In this document: one piece after another, positions 50,922 to 61,548 of the stretch | Layout of the letters: each line of letters starts with the position of its first letter | Position numbering within the stretch: the stretch's first letter is position 1 | NCBI GenBank assembly: GCA_015069135.1 | Contig: SVJE01000004.1 | Location: 124,001 to 188,000, forward strand | Reading direction: 5' to 3' | From: Oscillospiraceae bacterium | GTDB lineage: Bacteria; Bacillota; Clostridia; UBA1212; SIG427 | Length of the DNA stretch: 64,000 nucleotides | Made by a program: the position numbers and the translations under genes | Notes under the pieces: model-generated | What the model saw: only the letters and a program-made list of their open reading frames with translations | What the model was told of the DNA's origin: nothing | The model's database searches: none

Positions 50922-51611
50922 ATGTCTCGAAGACACTTAAACACCACTAAACTTGAAATTATACAGGTTGCTACAGAGATGTTTGTGAACAATGGGTATT
51001 CCAATACTTCTATTAAAGCCATAGCAGATGAGTTGGGACTAAGTACAGGGCACGTAACTTTTTATTTTCCCACAAAGGAACATTTGCTTGCCGTATTAGT
51101 TGAAATGTTATGTGGTTTTCAATGGAGTGAGTTGCGACATAATGTTGAAGAAGGAAAAACATCATTGTTTGCTATTTGTATAGAATTGGCTGTAATGGTT
51201 TCAACTTGTGAAACAAACGAAATTGCTAAAGATTTCTATAGAGCTGCATATACACATTCCATACCTTTGGATATTATTAGAAAAAATGATATTGAAAGAG
51301 CCAAAATTGTATTCAGTGAATATTGTCCCGATTGGACAGATGAAGATTTCAGAATTGCGGAAACATTAGTTTCCGGTGTGGAATATTCTTCCATGGCTAA
51401 GACTGATAATTCTCCTTCACTTGAAAACAGAATAATTGGTGCCATTAATAACATAATGACAATTTATAATGTTCCGGAAGAGGTTAAAAAGATTAACATT
51501 AACAAAATTCTATCTTTGGACTTCGTAAATTTAGGAAAGAATATGCTTAATGAATTTTCGGAATATGTAAAAATTATAAATGAACAAACACTTGAAGAGA
51601 TGTTTAATTAA
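50922..51611 (+). CDS. TetR/AcrR-family transcriptional regulator
   Basis: The 229-residue protein has an N-terminal TetR helix-turn-helix (TKLEIIQVATEMFVNNGYSNTSIKAIADELGLSTGHVTFYFPTKEHLLAVL) and a helical ligand-binding domain I cannot match to a known effector. GGAGG precedes the ATG. The 24-bp palindrome in its promoter is the likely binding site, giving autorepression. The adhesin gene starts 109 bp downstream on the same strand without a clear terminator between, so one transcript may carry both. Confidence 0.9.
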   Translation: MSRRHLNTTKLEIIQVATEMFVNNGYSNTSIKAIADELGLSTGHVTFYFPTKEHLLAVLVEMLCGFQWSELRHNVEEGKTSLFAICIELAVMVSTCETNEIAKDFYRAAYTHSIPLDIIRKNDIERAKIVFSEYCPDWTDEDFRIAETLVSGVEYSSMAKTDNSPSLENRIIGAINNIMTIYNVPEEVKKININKILSLDFVNLGKNMLNEFSEYVKIINEQTLEEMFN

Positions 51612-51720
51612 AGAGTATAAAGTGATTCTTTACAAAAGCGATTTTAGAAAATACTAATGATTCTCTGCTTGAGACTATTTAATTTTTATATGTTTTACTA
51701 CATTTTGAGGAGGTTTTATG

Positions 51721-54700
51721 ATGAGTAAATCAAAAATTAAAAATCGAATTATCAGTTTCGTTCTTGCATTAGTAGTTATGCTGGAAATGTTTATTCCGGC
51801 TAATTTTAGTATATTTGCAGAAGAAAATTATGTTTACAAAGGTGGCGCCGGAACAAATGTTGTTTCTGACTTAGATACTTCAGATAAATATTCTGAATCT
51901 TTGGGAGATAATGCTTCAACTGAATATGCAGGTCGAATCTGGAGTGATAAATCTGTATATTCTTCTGATGCTGTTTTTAATACATATGGCGGAGGTAAGT
52001 CTACAATTGTATTAAATGAAAATAATAACGGGGAAGATTTCCTTGTTGCTTTTTCAGCTCTTGCAACATCAGAGTCTATTGAAGGTGAATCTCAGGCCCC
52101 TGTTGATGTTGTTCTCATACTTGATATTTCAGGATCCATGAGTAATTCTGAAAGTAATATGGATAATAACAAGAGCCGTATTTATAATACAATTCAGGCA
52201 GCGAATAATGCCATTGACAGACTTATGTCTCTTAACGAGTATACAAGAGTTGCAGTTGTTGCTTTCAGTAGCAATGCCACCACTTTGTTGCCACTTGACA
52301 GATATACCAAAGCAACGACTATTGAGCGTGAATGGGTCCAGACAGGTGTTTTTTCATGGCAAGGATATTGGAAAGAAACAGAAGTAGTAGTTCCGTACTT
52401 TTCATTAAACAATGACACCGGGTCTGATGATTATGCTGTTCTTTATACAAAGGCCGTTAATCCTGATAACAATTTGATTGAAAAGAGTACTGATGTTGAG
52501 GGCGGAACTAATATTCAGATGGGTCTTTATGAAGGTATGAAAATTTTAGCAGAAGAGAAGTCTACAAAAGCTTTAATTGATGGATCTGAAATCCAGAGAG
52601 TACCTTCTGTAATTCTTTTATCTGATGGTTCACCTACATATTCATCTGATTCAGCTTCCTGGTGGAAACCACAGGATAATTATAACGATGGCCCAGGTAG
52701 TAATCCTTATGCTGGTAATGGTATGAAGGCTATCTTAGTTGGATCATATATGAAAGATGCAATAGATCGTAATTATGGTGTTACAGGTACAGCGTATGGT
52801 ACTACTGTATACACTGTAGGTATGGGTATTACAGGTCTTCCTGAAAATGAGAAGAATCTTGCAAATATGACCTTAAATCCGGGTGAATACTGGAATAATA
52901 ATTCTGTTTCCAATACAATGAAGACAATAATTAGAGATTATTGGTCAGAATATACGAAGAATAATAACACAGGAACACTGAATATTAATGTTGGTAAACT
53001 AGAACAAAAAAATAACAGCTGGCAGTATGTTGATAAAAACTATATGCTTACACATCCTGATACAGGTTATGATGTAAATCCGACAACTGGATATGATTAT
53101 GTTGATGACTATTATGATGCAGATAATGCTTCTGCAGTTATGGATGTATTTAATCAGATTGTGTCAAGCATTTCTATTGCTGCTCCTCAGGTTCCTACTG
53201 AAATTAAAGGTGGAGACCCTATCTCTGACGGATATATTACATATACAGATCCTATTGGGGAATATATGGAAGTTAAAGATGTTAAGGCAATTATTTATGC
53301 CGGTCAGACATTTACACAAAAATCTTCTTCTGCAGCAGGTAATGTAACAACTTATGTGTTTTCAGGTACAGTTGAGTCTGCTGTATACGGACATCAGGAA
53401 ATAAAGGATATTATAATCCAGGTTACAGAAATAAACGGAAAACAGACATTGGTTGTTAAAATTCCTGCATCTGTAATTCCACTAAGGGTTAACTCAGTAA
53501 GTCTTAATACTGATGGTTCTGTAAAAAGTCATACAAATAATGGTGCATATCCTGCAAGAGTGATTTATTCCGTTGGTCTTAAGGATGAAATTCTTAAAGA
53601 ATCTGACAGTGGGGTTGTTTACTTAGACAAGACTAAAATTTCTGAAGTCTACTTAAACAACAATACTAATGCAGATGGTACAGTTAATTTTTATAGTAAT
53701 ATATTTAATGGTGAAAAAGTAGTAAATGGTTCAACAGCAGGTAACGCTACAGTAGAATTTGAACCTTCTCATACAAACAAGTTCTATTATATTCTTGAAG
53801 ATAAGCCAATCTATACAGATGAAACTTTAACAAATAAGTTGAAGGCATCTGATGGAATTGATGAAAACAAAACATATTATATTCTTGATGAATATTATCA
53901 TGGCGCTTCTGTTGAAATAGATGCAATTCCTCGTACCGGTGCCCAATTAAACAGCACTTCACTTATTTCAGGTGAAGATGGTTTACTCTACAGAGAAAAG
54001 GGTTCTCCGAATCTTAACCGTATTCTGAAGTTTGAAGGTACAAAGATTAGAAATGCCACAACTACGGCTGAAGACTTCTATGCACCAACTTTTGAATATT
54101 TAGAAGGTAGTTCTGACCCGTTCGAAGGTAAATTTGTAGTTTATCTTGGAAACAACGGTAAAATGTCTATGGTAGCAGGTGGTAATCTTCAGATTGCCAA
54201 GACAGTCAATGCAGGTATTGGTCTTACAGCACCTGATAAGACATTTGAATTCACATTGGACCTTGATGGTAATAATGTAAATCAAGGTGTGTTTGATTAT
54301 GCTATTGTTGATGAAGCTGGTAATACCGTAGAAATCGGAACAGTTTCTAAGGAAAATACTGTAATTAAATTAAAAGATGGTCAGATTGCTACAGTATATA
54401 GCTTACCTCCTGGAACAACCTATAAGGTTACTGAAAAAGCAGTTGAAGGGTTTACTTCTGAATCTCAAGGTGCTACAGGTACTATAACTGCGGGTAATAC
54501 CTCTGAAGTTTCATTTACTAATACATATAATGTGGAACCTGTTATTTTCCCTGCTAATGGTTCTTTGACAGGTGAAAAGGAATTGGTTGGCAGACCTTGG
54601 GATGATAATGATACATTTACATTTATTATTTCTCCATATAACAATGCTCCATTGCCGGTTAATTATGACGGAACAAAGGGAGTTGTTATAACAAAAGCTG

Positions 54701-57700
54701 ATGCGGTAAACGGAATTGCGGAGTTTGATTTTGGCAAGATTGAGTTTACTGCTCCGGGAACGTATCGTTATACAATTTACGAAGATGAGCCTGATAATAA
54801 TGCTTATTTACCTGGTTTGTCATATTCAAGAGCTCTTTATCGTTTAGTTGTTGAAGTAGTTGATAATGGCGACGGTAAATTAAGTATAAAATCTTCTGAT
54901 GTACAGAGACTTTATGATGATGATGCAAATCCATTGTTTACGTATAATAATGACAATGAAATTGTAATGAATCAAGGTCAGGAAGGACAGGATGGTATTA
55001 AGTTTGTAAATACTTATTCTGCAGATTCTGTAGTTAGAGTGCCTGTTGCCCTTAAGGATTATATTGATAATTCAGGTTTGAATCCTTTGGTTTCCGGAAT
55101 GTTTGAATTTAAATTTAAGGCTTTAGGTTACCTTGATGATTCAGGTGCCTTAGTTGAAACATATACCAATATTCCTATGCCTGAAGGAAGTACAAATGGT
55201 GAGTCTGTTACAACAAATGAGGGTCATAATATAACATTCCTTCCTGTCGAATTTACTCAGGATGTAATACCTGCCGGTAAGAATTCCATTACTTTCAGAT
55301 ATTCTATGAGCGAAGTGATTCCTTCCCAAAAGGTCAATGGCATGAAGTATGATGATACAGAGTATATCATCGATGTTACTGTGTCTATTGATCCTAATAG
55401 TGATGAGTTGATTGTAAATTCTGTATATCCGGGCGGTGTAAATATTGTTACATTTAAGAATGAATATACACCAGTTCCTGTAAAAACAGATATTGATGGT
55501 AATAAAACTTTAAATGGTAGAGATATGAAAGCAGGGGAGGTGTTCAGTTTTGAACTCTCCGGTGCAAATGCAGCTACTAATAATGCCGTTCGAAACGGAT
55601 TAGTTGTAATTCCATCTGGCGTTGCAACAGTTATGGATGGTAATGATGGTGAAAAGGTTAAATTTGCCTTTGAAGACATACAGTTTGCTAAGGCAGGCAC
55701 ATATACATTCAATGTTACTGAAGTTGTCGGTTCTGCTCCTGCGGTTTCATATGATAACAGTGTAATAACAGTTACCATCGTAGTTGATGATGCTGATAAA
55801 GACGGAAACCTTGAAATTAAATCAATCACTTATAGCAATGGTAAAAATGCTGCTGAATTTGTAAATGAATATACAACTGAGTTCGAAGGTACACCAATAA
55901 GTCTTTACGGTACGAAAAATCTTACCGGGAAATCATTGTTGGAAGGTGAATTCTTCTTTAATGTATTTGAATATTTTAACGGAACAAAAGTTAGTGAAGG
56001 TCTTGTATCTCATACAGTTGATACAACAGCTATTAATGATGTCTACACCGGAACTATTACTTTCTTTGAAAATGTAACATATACAGAAGCAGGAAAGTAC
56101 GAGTACTATATTACAGAACAGATTCCTGTTAATAAGGTTGTTGGTACTACCTATGATGAAACAGAATATCGCTATACTGTTGTAGTTGAAGATGAAGATA
56201 AAATAGGTAAGCTTACAGTTACTTCTGCTACTTTAGAAGTTATGGATAATGGTTTCTGGAAGGCATCCAATGGTGTGTTATTTGAAAATGACTACAAACC
56301 TAATCCAACAGCAGTTTCTTTACCTATAATCAATAAAGTGATTGCAGGTGACAGAAGTGAATCTCTTAAAGCAGGAGATTTTGAGTTTGAATTAAGTCTT
56401 GATTCTGCAAATCCTATTGATGGTATTATTTTACCGACTACAACTGTTGTTTCAAATGCGGCAAACGGTCAGATTGTATTTGATGAAATTACATTTACAA
56501 AAGCAGGTAAATATGTTGTGGCTGTTAATGAAGTAATGCCTACAAGACCTATTCCTGGTATTACATATAGTAATCAGACTATAACTGCAGAATTTAATGT
56601 TGTAGATGATCGTAATGGTAATTTAACTGCTACATTGGTTAACTTTGTTGGTGGTGACACAATTGTTAATACGTATAAAGCAGAAACTGTTGAAATTGAA
56701 GTTGAAATTCATAAGAATTTTACTGGCAGAAATAATGATGAATGGTTAGCTACTGATAAGTTTGACTTTGAAGTGGTTATTCTTGATCCTGCAACTCAGT
56801 CAGCTGTTAAAAATGGTGATATCGAATTTCCAATGGATAATGAGGATGATATTACGGTTAAGACAATTGATACTAAGGGTGAAACTGTAACAGGTAAGGT
56901 TAAAGTAAATACTCCCGGAACATACAAGTTTATTGTCCGTGAAATTACAGGCAATATTCCGGGTGTGCACTATGATTCACAGCCTCGTGAAATTGTTGTT
57001 GTAGCAACTGATAACAGTGCTGAAGCAAAACTGGACATTACTATAAACGGAGATGCTGTTAATAGTATCGATTTGACATTCAATAACGTATATGATCCAT
57101 CTTCTACAGAGCTGTCCGGTCATGACAATCTTACAATAAGTAAGAGTTTTACCGGTCGTCAGAATGATGTGTGGCTTGATTCTGATAAGTTTGTGTTCAC
57201 ATTAGACTCAGGTGACGATACTACTTCTGCAGCTATTAGTAGTGGAGATGTGGAAATGCCGGCTGAGTTAGAACTTACCGTATCCAACGCAAACAAAGCT
57301 CATCCTCACTTTGGAAATATTGTTTTCCATGAAGAAGGAACATACAAATTTAAGATTACTGAGAAAGACGGCAAGCTTAGTTATATAAAATACGATTTAA
57401 CACCAAGATACGTTATTGTAGAAGTGACAAACGATGCTTCAACAGGCAATTTGGTTGCTAAAGTTGCAGACGGCAGCGATAGCTTAACATTTAGTAATGT
57501 ATACAAGACTGAAGCTGCTGTACTTGAAGGAAAAACAAATCTTGTTGTTGTAAAATCTTTGACAGGTCGTGATTGGTTCGGTAGTGACAACTTCAGATTT
57601 ACAATTGCTCCTTTTGGCAGAGTAACTGCTGGTGCCATTGATGAAGGTGTTGTAGTAATGCCTGCTATGTCAGAAATTACTATTAACACACTGGATTCTG

Positions 57701-60700
57701 TTCACGAGCATGGTTATCAGGATGCTTTTGGTGATATAGTATTTAAGAAAGCCGGAACCTATAGGTTTGATATTAAAGAAAGCGTTGGCGACATTCATAA
57801 TGTTGAATATGATCATCATACCTATTATGTAACTGTTGTTGTTACAGATAACAACGAAGGAAAATTGGTTGCGAAACCTATTTATGAAAGTTCCAAAGTG
57901 TTTGAAAATATCTATGAACCGGACCCTGTAACACAGCCTATCAAAGGTGAAAAGGTTCTTAATGGAAACAGGGAACTTAAAGCTGATGATTTTGAATTTG
58001 TTATTACAGCTGTAACTAATAGGGCTCCAATGCCTAGAAATAATAAGGTTACTAATGATGCTGACGGTAATGTTGATTTTGGTGAAATTACTTTTACAGA
58101 AGAAGGTACTTATGTCTATGAAATTACTGAGGTTAAAGGAGATATTAAGGGAGTTTCCTATGACCAGAAGAAAGTAACTGTTACTGTAGAAGTTACATAT
58201 AATCAGTCAACCGGCAAATTTAGTGCTACAGTATCTTATGTTAAAGAAGGTGAGTCTGCTAAGGCGTCTTTCAAATTTGAAAACAACTATAAGGCAGAGG
58301 ATAGTGAGACGGTGGATCTTAAGGTAAAGAAAAAGGTAACAGCTTCTGAAGGTAACAGCTTTACACTTAAGGGTGGAGAATTCACTTTTGTAATTGAAGG
58401 AAGCAGTGGTGCTCCAATGCCTGCAAATACTACAGTAACAAATGACAAGAACGGTAATGTTGACTTTGGATCTGTTAATTTTATAGATGCAGGAACATTC
58501 ACATATACAGTTCGTGAAGTTCAGGGTAGTCTTAATGGCTTCTCTTACGATGAATCTGTATATACAATTACTGTTATTGCAACTGATGATACTGTAAATG
58601 CAAAAATTGTTACATCTGTTAAAGTTACAGATAGCGAAGATAAAGAAACTGAGGCAGTATTTGATAATAAATACAATCCAAAGGAAACTTCTGCTGTTAT
58701 CTTTGGTAACAAAGTCCTTGATAGTAGGCACAAAGAACTTGAAGCAGGCGAATTTGAATTTGTTATTAAAGCGGTAACAGAAAATGCTCCGTTGCCAAAA
58801 GAAACAACGGTAACAAATGAAGCAAGCGGATTGTTTAAGTTTGAGGCAATTGAATATACAAAGGTAGGAACTTATGTATATGAAATTACTGAAAAGAACA
58901 CAGGTAAGAAGGGTTACACCTATGACAATACTGTATACACTGTAACAGTAACTGTAACAGATGAAGGTTCTGGTCAGCTTAATGCTGAAGTTGAAGGTGT
59001 TGAAAAAGCAAATGGCGATGCTGCAATTAATTTTGAGAACAAGTATAAGGCAGCGGCAAGTGTGCCGGTGAAGCTTAATGCAAAGAAGAAAGTTAAGGCT
59101 TCTGAAGGCAATAGCTTTACACTTAAGGGTGGAGAATTCACCTTTGTAATTGAAGGTAGCAACGGTGCTCCAATGCCTGTAAATACTACTGTTACAAATG
59201 ATGCAGACGGAAATATTGACTTTGGTTCTGTTAAGTTTGCAGATGTAGGCACATTTACATATACTATTCGTGAAGTTCAAGGTGAACGTGGTGGATTTGT
59301 TTATGATGGCGCTGTTTATACAATAACGGTAATGACAAGAGTAGAGCTCAGAGATGCTGAAATTGTAACATCTGTTAAGGTTACAGATAGCGAAGATAAA
59401 GAGGCTGAGGTGTTGTTCGAGAATAAGTACAATCCGAAGGAAACTTCTGCTGTTATCTTTGGTAACAAAGTTCTTGATAGTAAGCACAAAGAACTTGAAG
59501 CAGGAGAATTTGAATTTGTTATTAAAGCGGTAACAGAAGATGCTCCGTTGCCAAAAGAAACAACTGTAACAAATGCAGCAAACGGGTTGTTCCAGTTTGA
59601 GGCAATTGAATATACAAAAGTAGGAACTTATGTATATGAAATTACTGAAAAGAACACAGGTAAGAAGGGTTACACCTATGATGATACTGTATACACTGTA
59701 ACAGTAACTGTAACAGATGAAGGTGCAGGTCAGCTTAATGCTGAAGTTGAAGGCGTTGAAAAAGCAAATGGCGATGCTGCAATTAATTTTGAGAACAAGT
59801 ATAAGGCAGAAGCAAGTGTTCCTGTAGAGTTTAACGCAAAGAAGAAAGTTAAGCCTTCTGAGGGCAATAGCTTTACACTTAAGGGTGGAGAATTCACCTT
59901 TGTAATTGAAGGTAGTAACGGTGCTCCAATGCCTGTAAATACCACTGTAACAAATGATGCAGACGGAAATATTGATTTTGGTTCTGTTAAGTTTGAAGAT
60001 GTAGGCACATTTACATATACCGTTCGAGAAGTTCTTGAGAATCGTGGCGGATTTACTTACGACGAATCTGTGTACACAATAACTGTGGTGACAAAAGTTG
60101 ATTTTAATGATGCAAAGATTGTAACATCTGTTAAGGTGACAGACGAAGATAATCAGGATGCCGAAGTTGTATTTGAAAACAAATATGACCCTAAGGAAAC
60201 ACCTGTTGTCGTTTATGGTAATAAAGTTCTTAACAGTGAACACAAAGAACTTGAAGCAGGCGAATTCGAGTTTGTTATTACTGCGGTAACTGAAAATGCT
60301 CCGTTGCCAAAAGAAACAACAATAACAAACGAAGCAAGCGGATTGTTTAAGTTTGAGGCAATTGAATATACAAAGGTGGGAACTTATGTATATGAAATTA
60401 CTGAAAAGAATACAGGTAAGAAGGGTTACACCTATGATGATACTGTATACACTGTAACAGTAACTGTAACAGATGAAGGTGCCGGACAGTTAGAGGCAAA
60501 GGTTGACGGTGTTGAACTTGAGCAAAATGTACCTGCGATTAAGTTTACGAACAGCTATGTTCCAAAAGATGTGGATCTAGTCATTGGTAAAGATGGTGAA
60601 CTTAACAAGGTTCTTGATGGCAGAGTTATCAGAGATGAAGAATTTGAGTTTGCATTGTTTGATGTTAACGGCGATGAAATAGCTAAATCTAAAAACGATG

Positions 60701-61416
60701 AGAACGGCAAATTTAAGTTCGGCATTAATTATACAAAGGCTGGTACTTACAACTACACAATTGTTGAAATGAACAACGAGGTAGCAGGTGTTAAGTATGA
60801 TGAAAAAGTATTTGATGTTGAAGTTAAAGTGGTTGATAACAACGGAGAACTTAAAGTTGAAAGTGTTGTTTACACATTAGAAAATGAAACAGTAGATAAT
60901 GTTACATTTAATAATATCTACAAAGCAGCACCAACTGATATATCCTTAGAAGCAACGAAAATTCTTACAGGTCGTTACTTGTTGGATGGTGAATTTAAGT
61001 TTGTAATCGCAACCGAAAACGGAGATGTTGTTACAGCGGCAACAAATAATGCAGATGGCGAGATTTCTTTTGATAAGATTTACTTTGATGGCCCGGGTGT
61101 TTACAAGTTTGTTGTATACGAAGAAAAGGGTGATCTTGCACATGTCGTATACGATACAACAAAATATATTGTTGTAATTGAAGTTACAGATGATGGCAAG
61201 GGTCAGTTGAAGGCATCTGAACCGGTAATCAAGTCAGAAGACGGTAAGGAAACAGTAGAAAAAATTGTATTTGAAAATACATTTGAAGTTTCTGTACAAA
61301 ATCCTGAAACCGGTGACTCAAGCAATCTCTTCTTGTGGTTGGCATTGTTTGTAGTAAGTGGTGTTGGTATAACAGCAACTGTTGTTTTCGGAAGAAGACG
61401 TGAAAATGAGAGTTGA
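51721..61416 (+). CDS. Giant cell-wall-anchored adhesin with VWA domain and 17-18 isopeptide-type domains
   Basis: This 3231-residue surface protein has a signal peptide (RIISFVLALVVMLEMFIPANFSIFA). A VWA domain with the MIDAS motif LDISGSMS lies at about residue 135 and extends to about 470, with a connecting region to about 820. A tandem series of about 110-130-residue domains follows, of the streptococcal pilin isopeptide-linkage (Spy0128/FctA) type, each beginning K.L.GR...GEF.F, with YEITE in the middle and ending F.N.Y. The Lys, Glu and Asn fit self-formed isopeptide bonds. The last 35 residues are a sorting signal: NPETGD, a hydrophobic span and RRREN. GAGGAGG is 7 bp from ATG 51721 and 4 bp from ATG 51718; I use the former. 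No sortase is in the window. VWA and stalk resemble pilus-tip adhesins. Confidence 0.92.
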   Translation: MSKSKIKNRIISFVLALVVMLEMFIPANFSIFAEENYVYKGGAGTNVVSDLDTSDKYSESLGDNASTEYAGRIWSDKSVYSSDAVFNTYGGGKSTIVLNENNNGEDFLVAFSALATSESIEGESQAPVDVVLILDISGSMSNSESNMDNNKSRIYNTIQAANNAIDRLMSLNEYTRVAVVAFSSNATTLLPLDRYTKATTIEREWVQTGVFSWQGYWKETEVVVPYFSLNNDTGSDDYAVLYTKAVNPDNNLIEKSTDVEGGTNIQMGLYEGMKILAEEKSTKALIDGSEIQRVPSVILLSDGSPTYSSDSASWWKPQDNYNDGPGSNPYAGNGMKAILVGSYMKDAIDRNYGVTGTAYGTTVYTVGMGITGLPENEKNLANMTLNPGEYWNNNSVSNTMKTIIRDYWSEYTKNNNTGTLNINVGKLEQKNNSWQYVDKNYMLTHPDTGYDVNPTTGYDYVDDYYDADNASAVMDVFNQIVSSISIAAPQVPTEIKGGDPISDGYITYTDPIGEYMEVKDVKAIIYAGQTFTQKSSSAAGNVTTYVFSGTVESAVYGHQEIKDIIIQVTEINGKQTLVVKIPASVIPLRVNSVSLNTDGSVKSHTNNGAYPARVIYSVGLKDEILKESDSGVVYLDKTKISEVYLNNNTNADGTVNFYSNIFNGEKVVNGSTAGNATVEFEPSHTNKFYYILEDKPIYTDETLTNKLKASDGIDENKTYYILDEYYHGASVEIDAIPRTGAQLNSTSLISGEDGLLYREKGSPNLNRILKFEGTKIRNATTTAEDFYAPTFEYLEGSSDPFEGKFVVYLGNNGKMSMVAGGNLQIAKTVNAGIGLTAPDKTFEFTLDLDGNNVNQGVFDYAIVDEAGNTVEIGTVSKENTVIKLKDGQIATVYSLPPGTTYKVTEKAVEGFTSESQGATGTITAGNTSEVSFTNTYNVEPVIFPANGSLTGEKELVGRPWDDNDTFTFIISPYNNAPLPVNYDGTKGVVITKADAVNGIAEFDFGKIEFTAPGTYRYTIYEDEPDNNAYLPGLSYSRALYRLVVEVVDNGDGKLSIKSSDVQRLYDDDANPLFTYNNDNEIVMNQGQEGQDGIKFVNTYSADSVVRVPVALKDYIDNSGLNPLVSGMFEFKFKALGYLDDSGALVETYTNIPMPEGSTNGESVTTNEGHNITFLPVEFTQDVIPAGKNSITFRYSMSEVIPSQKVNGMKYDDTEYIIDVTVSIDPNSDELIVNSVYPGGVNIVTFKNEYTPVPVKTDIDGNKTLNGRDMKAGEVFSFELSGANAATNNAVRNGLVVIPSGVATVMDGNDGEKVKFAFEDIQFAKAGTYTFNVTEVVGSAPAVSYDNSVITVTIVVDDADKDGNLEIKSITYSNGKNAAEFVNEYTTEFEGTPISLYGTKNLTGKSLLEGEFFFNVFEYFNGTKVSEGLVSHTVDTTAINDVYTGTITFFENVTYTEAGKYEYYITEQIPVNKVVGTTYDETEYRYTVVVEDEDKIGKLTVTSATLEVMDNGFWKASNGVLFENDYKPNPTAVSLPIINKVIAGDRSESLKAGDFEFELSLDSANPIDGIILPTTTVVSNAANGQIVFDEITFTKAGKYVVAVNEVMPTRPIPGITYSNQTITAEFNVVDDRNGNLTATLVNFVGGDTIVNTYKAETVEIEVEIHKNFTGRNNDEWLATDKFDFEVVILDPATQSAVKNGDIEFPMDNEDDITVKTIDTKGETVTGKVKVNTPGTYKFIVREITGNIPGVHYDSQPREIVVVATDNSAEAKLDITINGDAVNSIDLTFNNVYDPSSTELSGHDNLTISKSFTGRQNDVWLDSDKFVFTLDSGDDTTSAAISSGDVEMPAELELTVSNANKAHPHFGNIVFHEEGTYKFKITEKDGKLSYIKYDLTPRYVIVEVTNDASTGNLVAKVADGSDSLTFSNVYKTEAAVLEGKTNLVVVKSLTGRDWFGSDNFRFTIAPFGRVTAGAIDEGVVVMPAMSEITINTLDSVHEHGYQDAFGDIVFKKAGTYRFDIKESVGDIHNVEYDHHTYYVTVVVTDNNEGKLVAKPIYESSKVFENIYEPDPVTQPIKGEKVLNGNRELKADDFEFVITAVTNRAPMPRNNKVTNDADGNVDFGEITFTEEGTYVYEITEVKGDIKGVSYDQKKVTVTVEVTYNQSTGKFSATVSYVKEGESAKASFKFENNYKAEDSETVDLKVKKKVTASEGNSFTLKGGEFTFVIEGSSGAPMPANTTVTNDKNGNVDFGSVNFIDAGTFTYTVREVQGSLNGFSYDESVYTITVIATDDTVNAKIVTSVKVTDSEDKETEAVFDNKYNPKETSAVIFGNKVLDSRHKELEAGEFEFVIKAVTENAPLPKETTVTNEASGLFKFEAIEYTKVGTYVYEITEKNTGKKGYTYDNTVYTVTVTVTDEGSGQLNAEVEGVEKANGDAAINFENKYKAAASVPVKLNAKKKVKASEGNSFTLKGGEFTFVIEGSNGAPMPVNTTVTNDADGNIDFGSVKFADVGTFTYTIREVQGERGGFVYDGAVYTITVMTRVELRDAEIVTSVKVTDSEDKEAEVLFENKYNPKETSAVIFGNKVLDSKHKELEAGEFEFVIKAVTEDAPLPKETTVTNAANGLFQFEAIEYTKVGTYVYEITEKNTGKKGYTYDDTVYTVTVTVTDEGAGQLNAEVEGVEKANGDAAINFENKYKAEASVPVEFNAKKKVKPSEGNSFTLKGGEFTFVIEGSNGAPMPVNTTVTNDADGNIDFGSVKFEDVGTFTYTVREVLENRGGFTYDESVYTITVVTKVDFNDAKIVTSVKVTDEDNQDAEVVFENKYDPKETPVVVYGNKVLNSEHKELEAGEFEFVITAVTENAPLPKETTITNEASGLFKFEAIEYTKVGTYVYEITEKNTGKKGYTYDDTVYTVTVTVTDEGAGQLEAKVDGVELEQNVPAIKFTNSYVPKDVDLVIGKDGELNKVLDGRVIRDEEFEFALFDVNGDEIAKSKNDENGKFKFGINYTKAGTYNYTIVEMNNEVAGVKYDEKVFDVEVKVVDNNGELKVESVVYTLENETVDNVTFNNIYKAAPTDISLEATKILTGRYLLDGEFKFVIATENGDVVTAATNNADGEISFDKIYFDGPGVYKFVVYEEKGDLAHVVYDTTKYIVVIEVTDDGKGQLKASEPVIKSEDGKETVEKIVFENTFEVSVQNPETGDSSNLFLWLALFVVSGVGITATVVFGRRRENES
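58318..60555 (+). repeat. Three 756-bp tandem copies of a two-domain module in the adhesin
   Basis: The word gggtggagaattcac recurs at 58371, 59127 and 59883, exactly 756 bp (252 codons) apart. Each module holds one domain starting KKKV..SEGNSF and one starting GNKVL(D/N)S. The copies are nearly identical at DNA level over long stretches while the other domains of the gene differ widely, so the modules expanded recently. Confidence 0.93.
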
Positions 61417-61429
61417 TAAATCGCTATTT

Positions 61430-61461
61430 ATTCCCCCTGCAAAAATAATTGCAGGGGGAAT
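61430..61461 (+). terminator. Terminator of the adhesin gene
   Basis: Perfect 12-bp stem, attccccctgca (61430-61441) with tgcagggggaat (61450-61461), 8-nt loop; T-tract short (ATTTATAT). Confidence 0.85.
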
Positions 61462-61548
61462 ATTTATATGTATTTACAATAATTGCATTTTACGGCCAGG
61501 TATGGTATATTTATCCTGTTATTTTGATATAGAAAAGAGGGAAATTTC

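Noticed and set aside
58207..60243. 678-codon open frame antisense to the adhesin repeats
   Set aside because: It mirrors the repeated coding sequence, has a Cys/Phe-rich unnatural composition and no ribosome binding site; the 756-bp module keeps the same antisense frame open three times.
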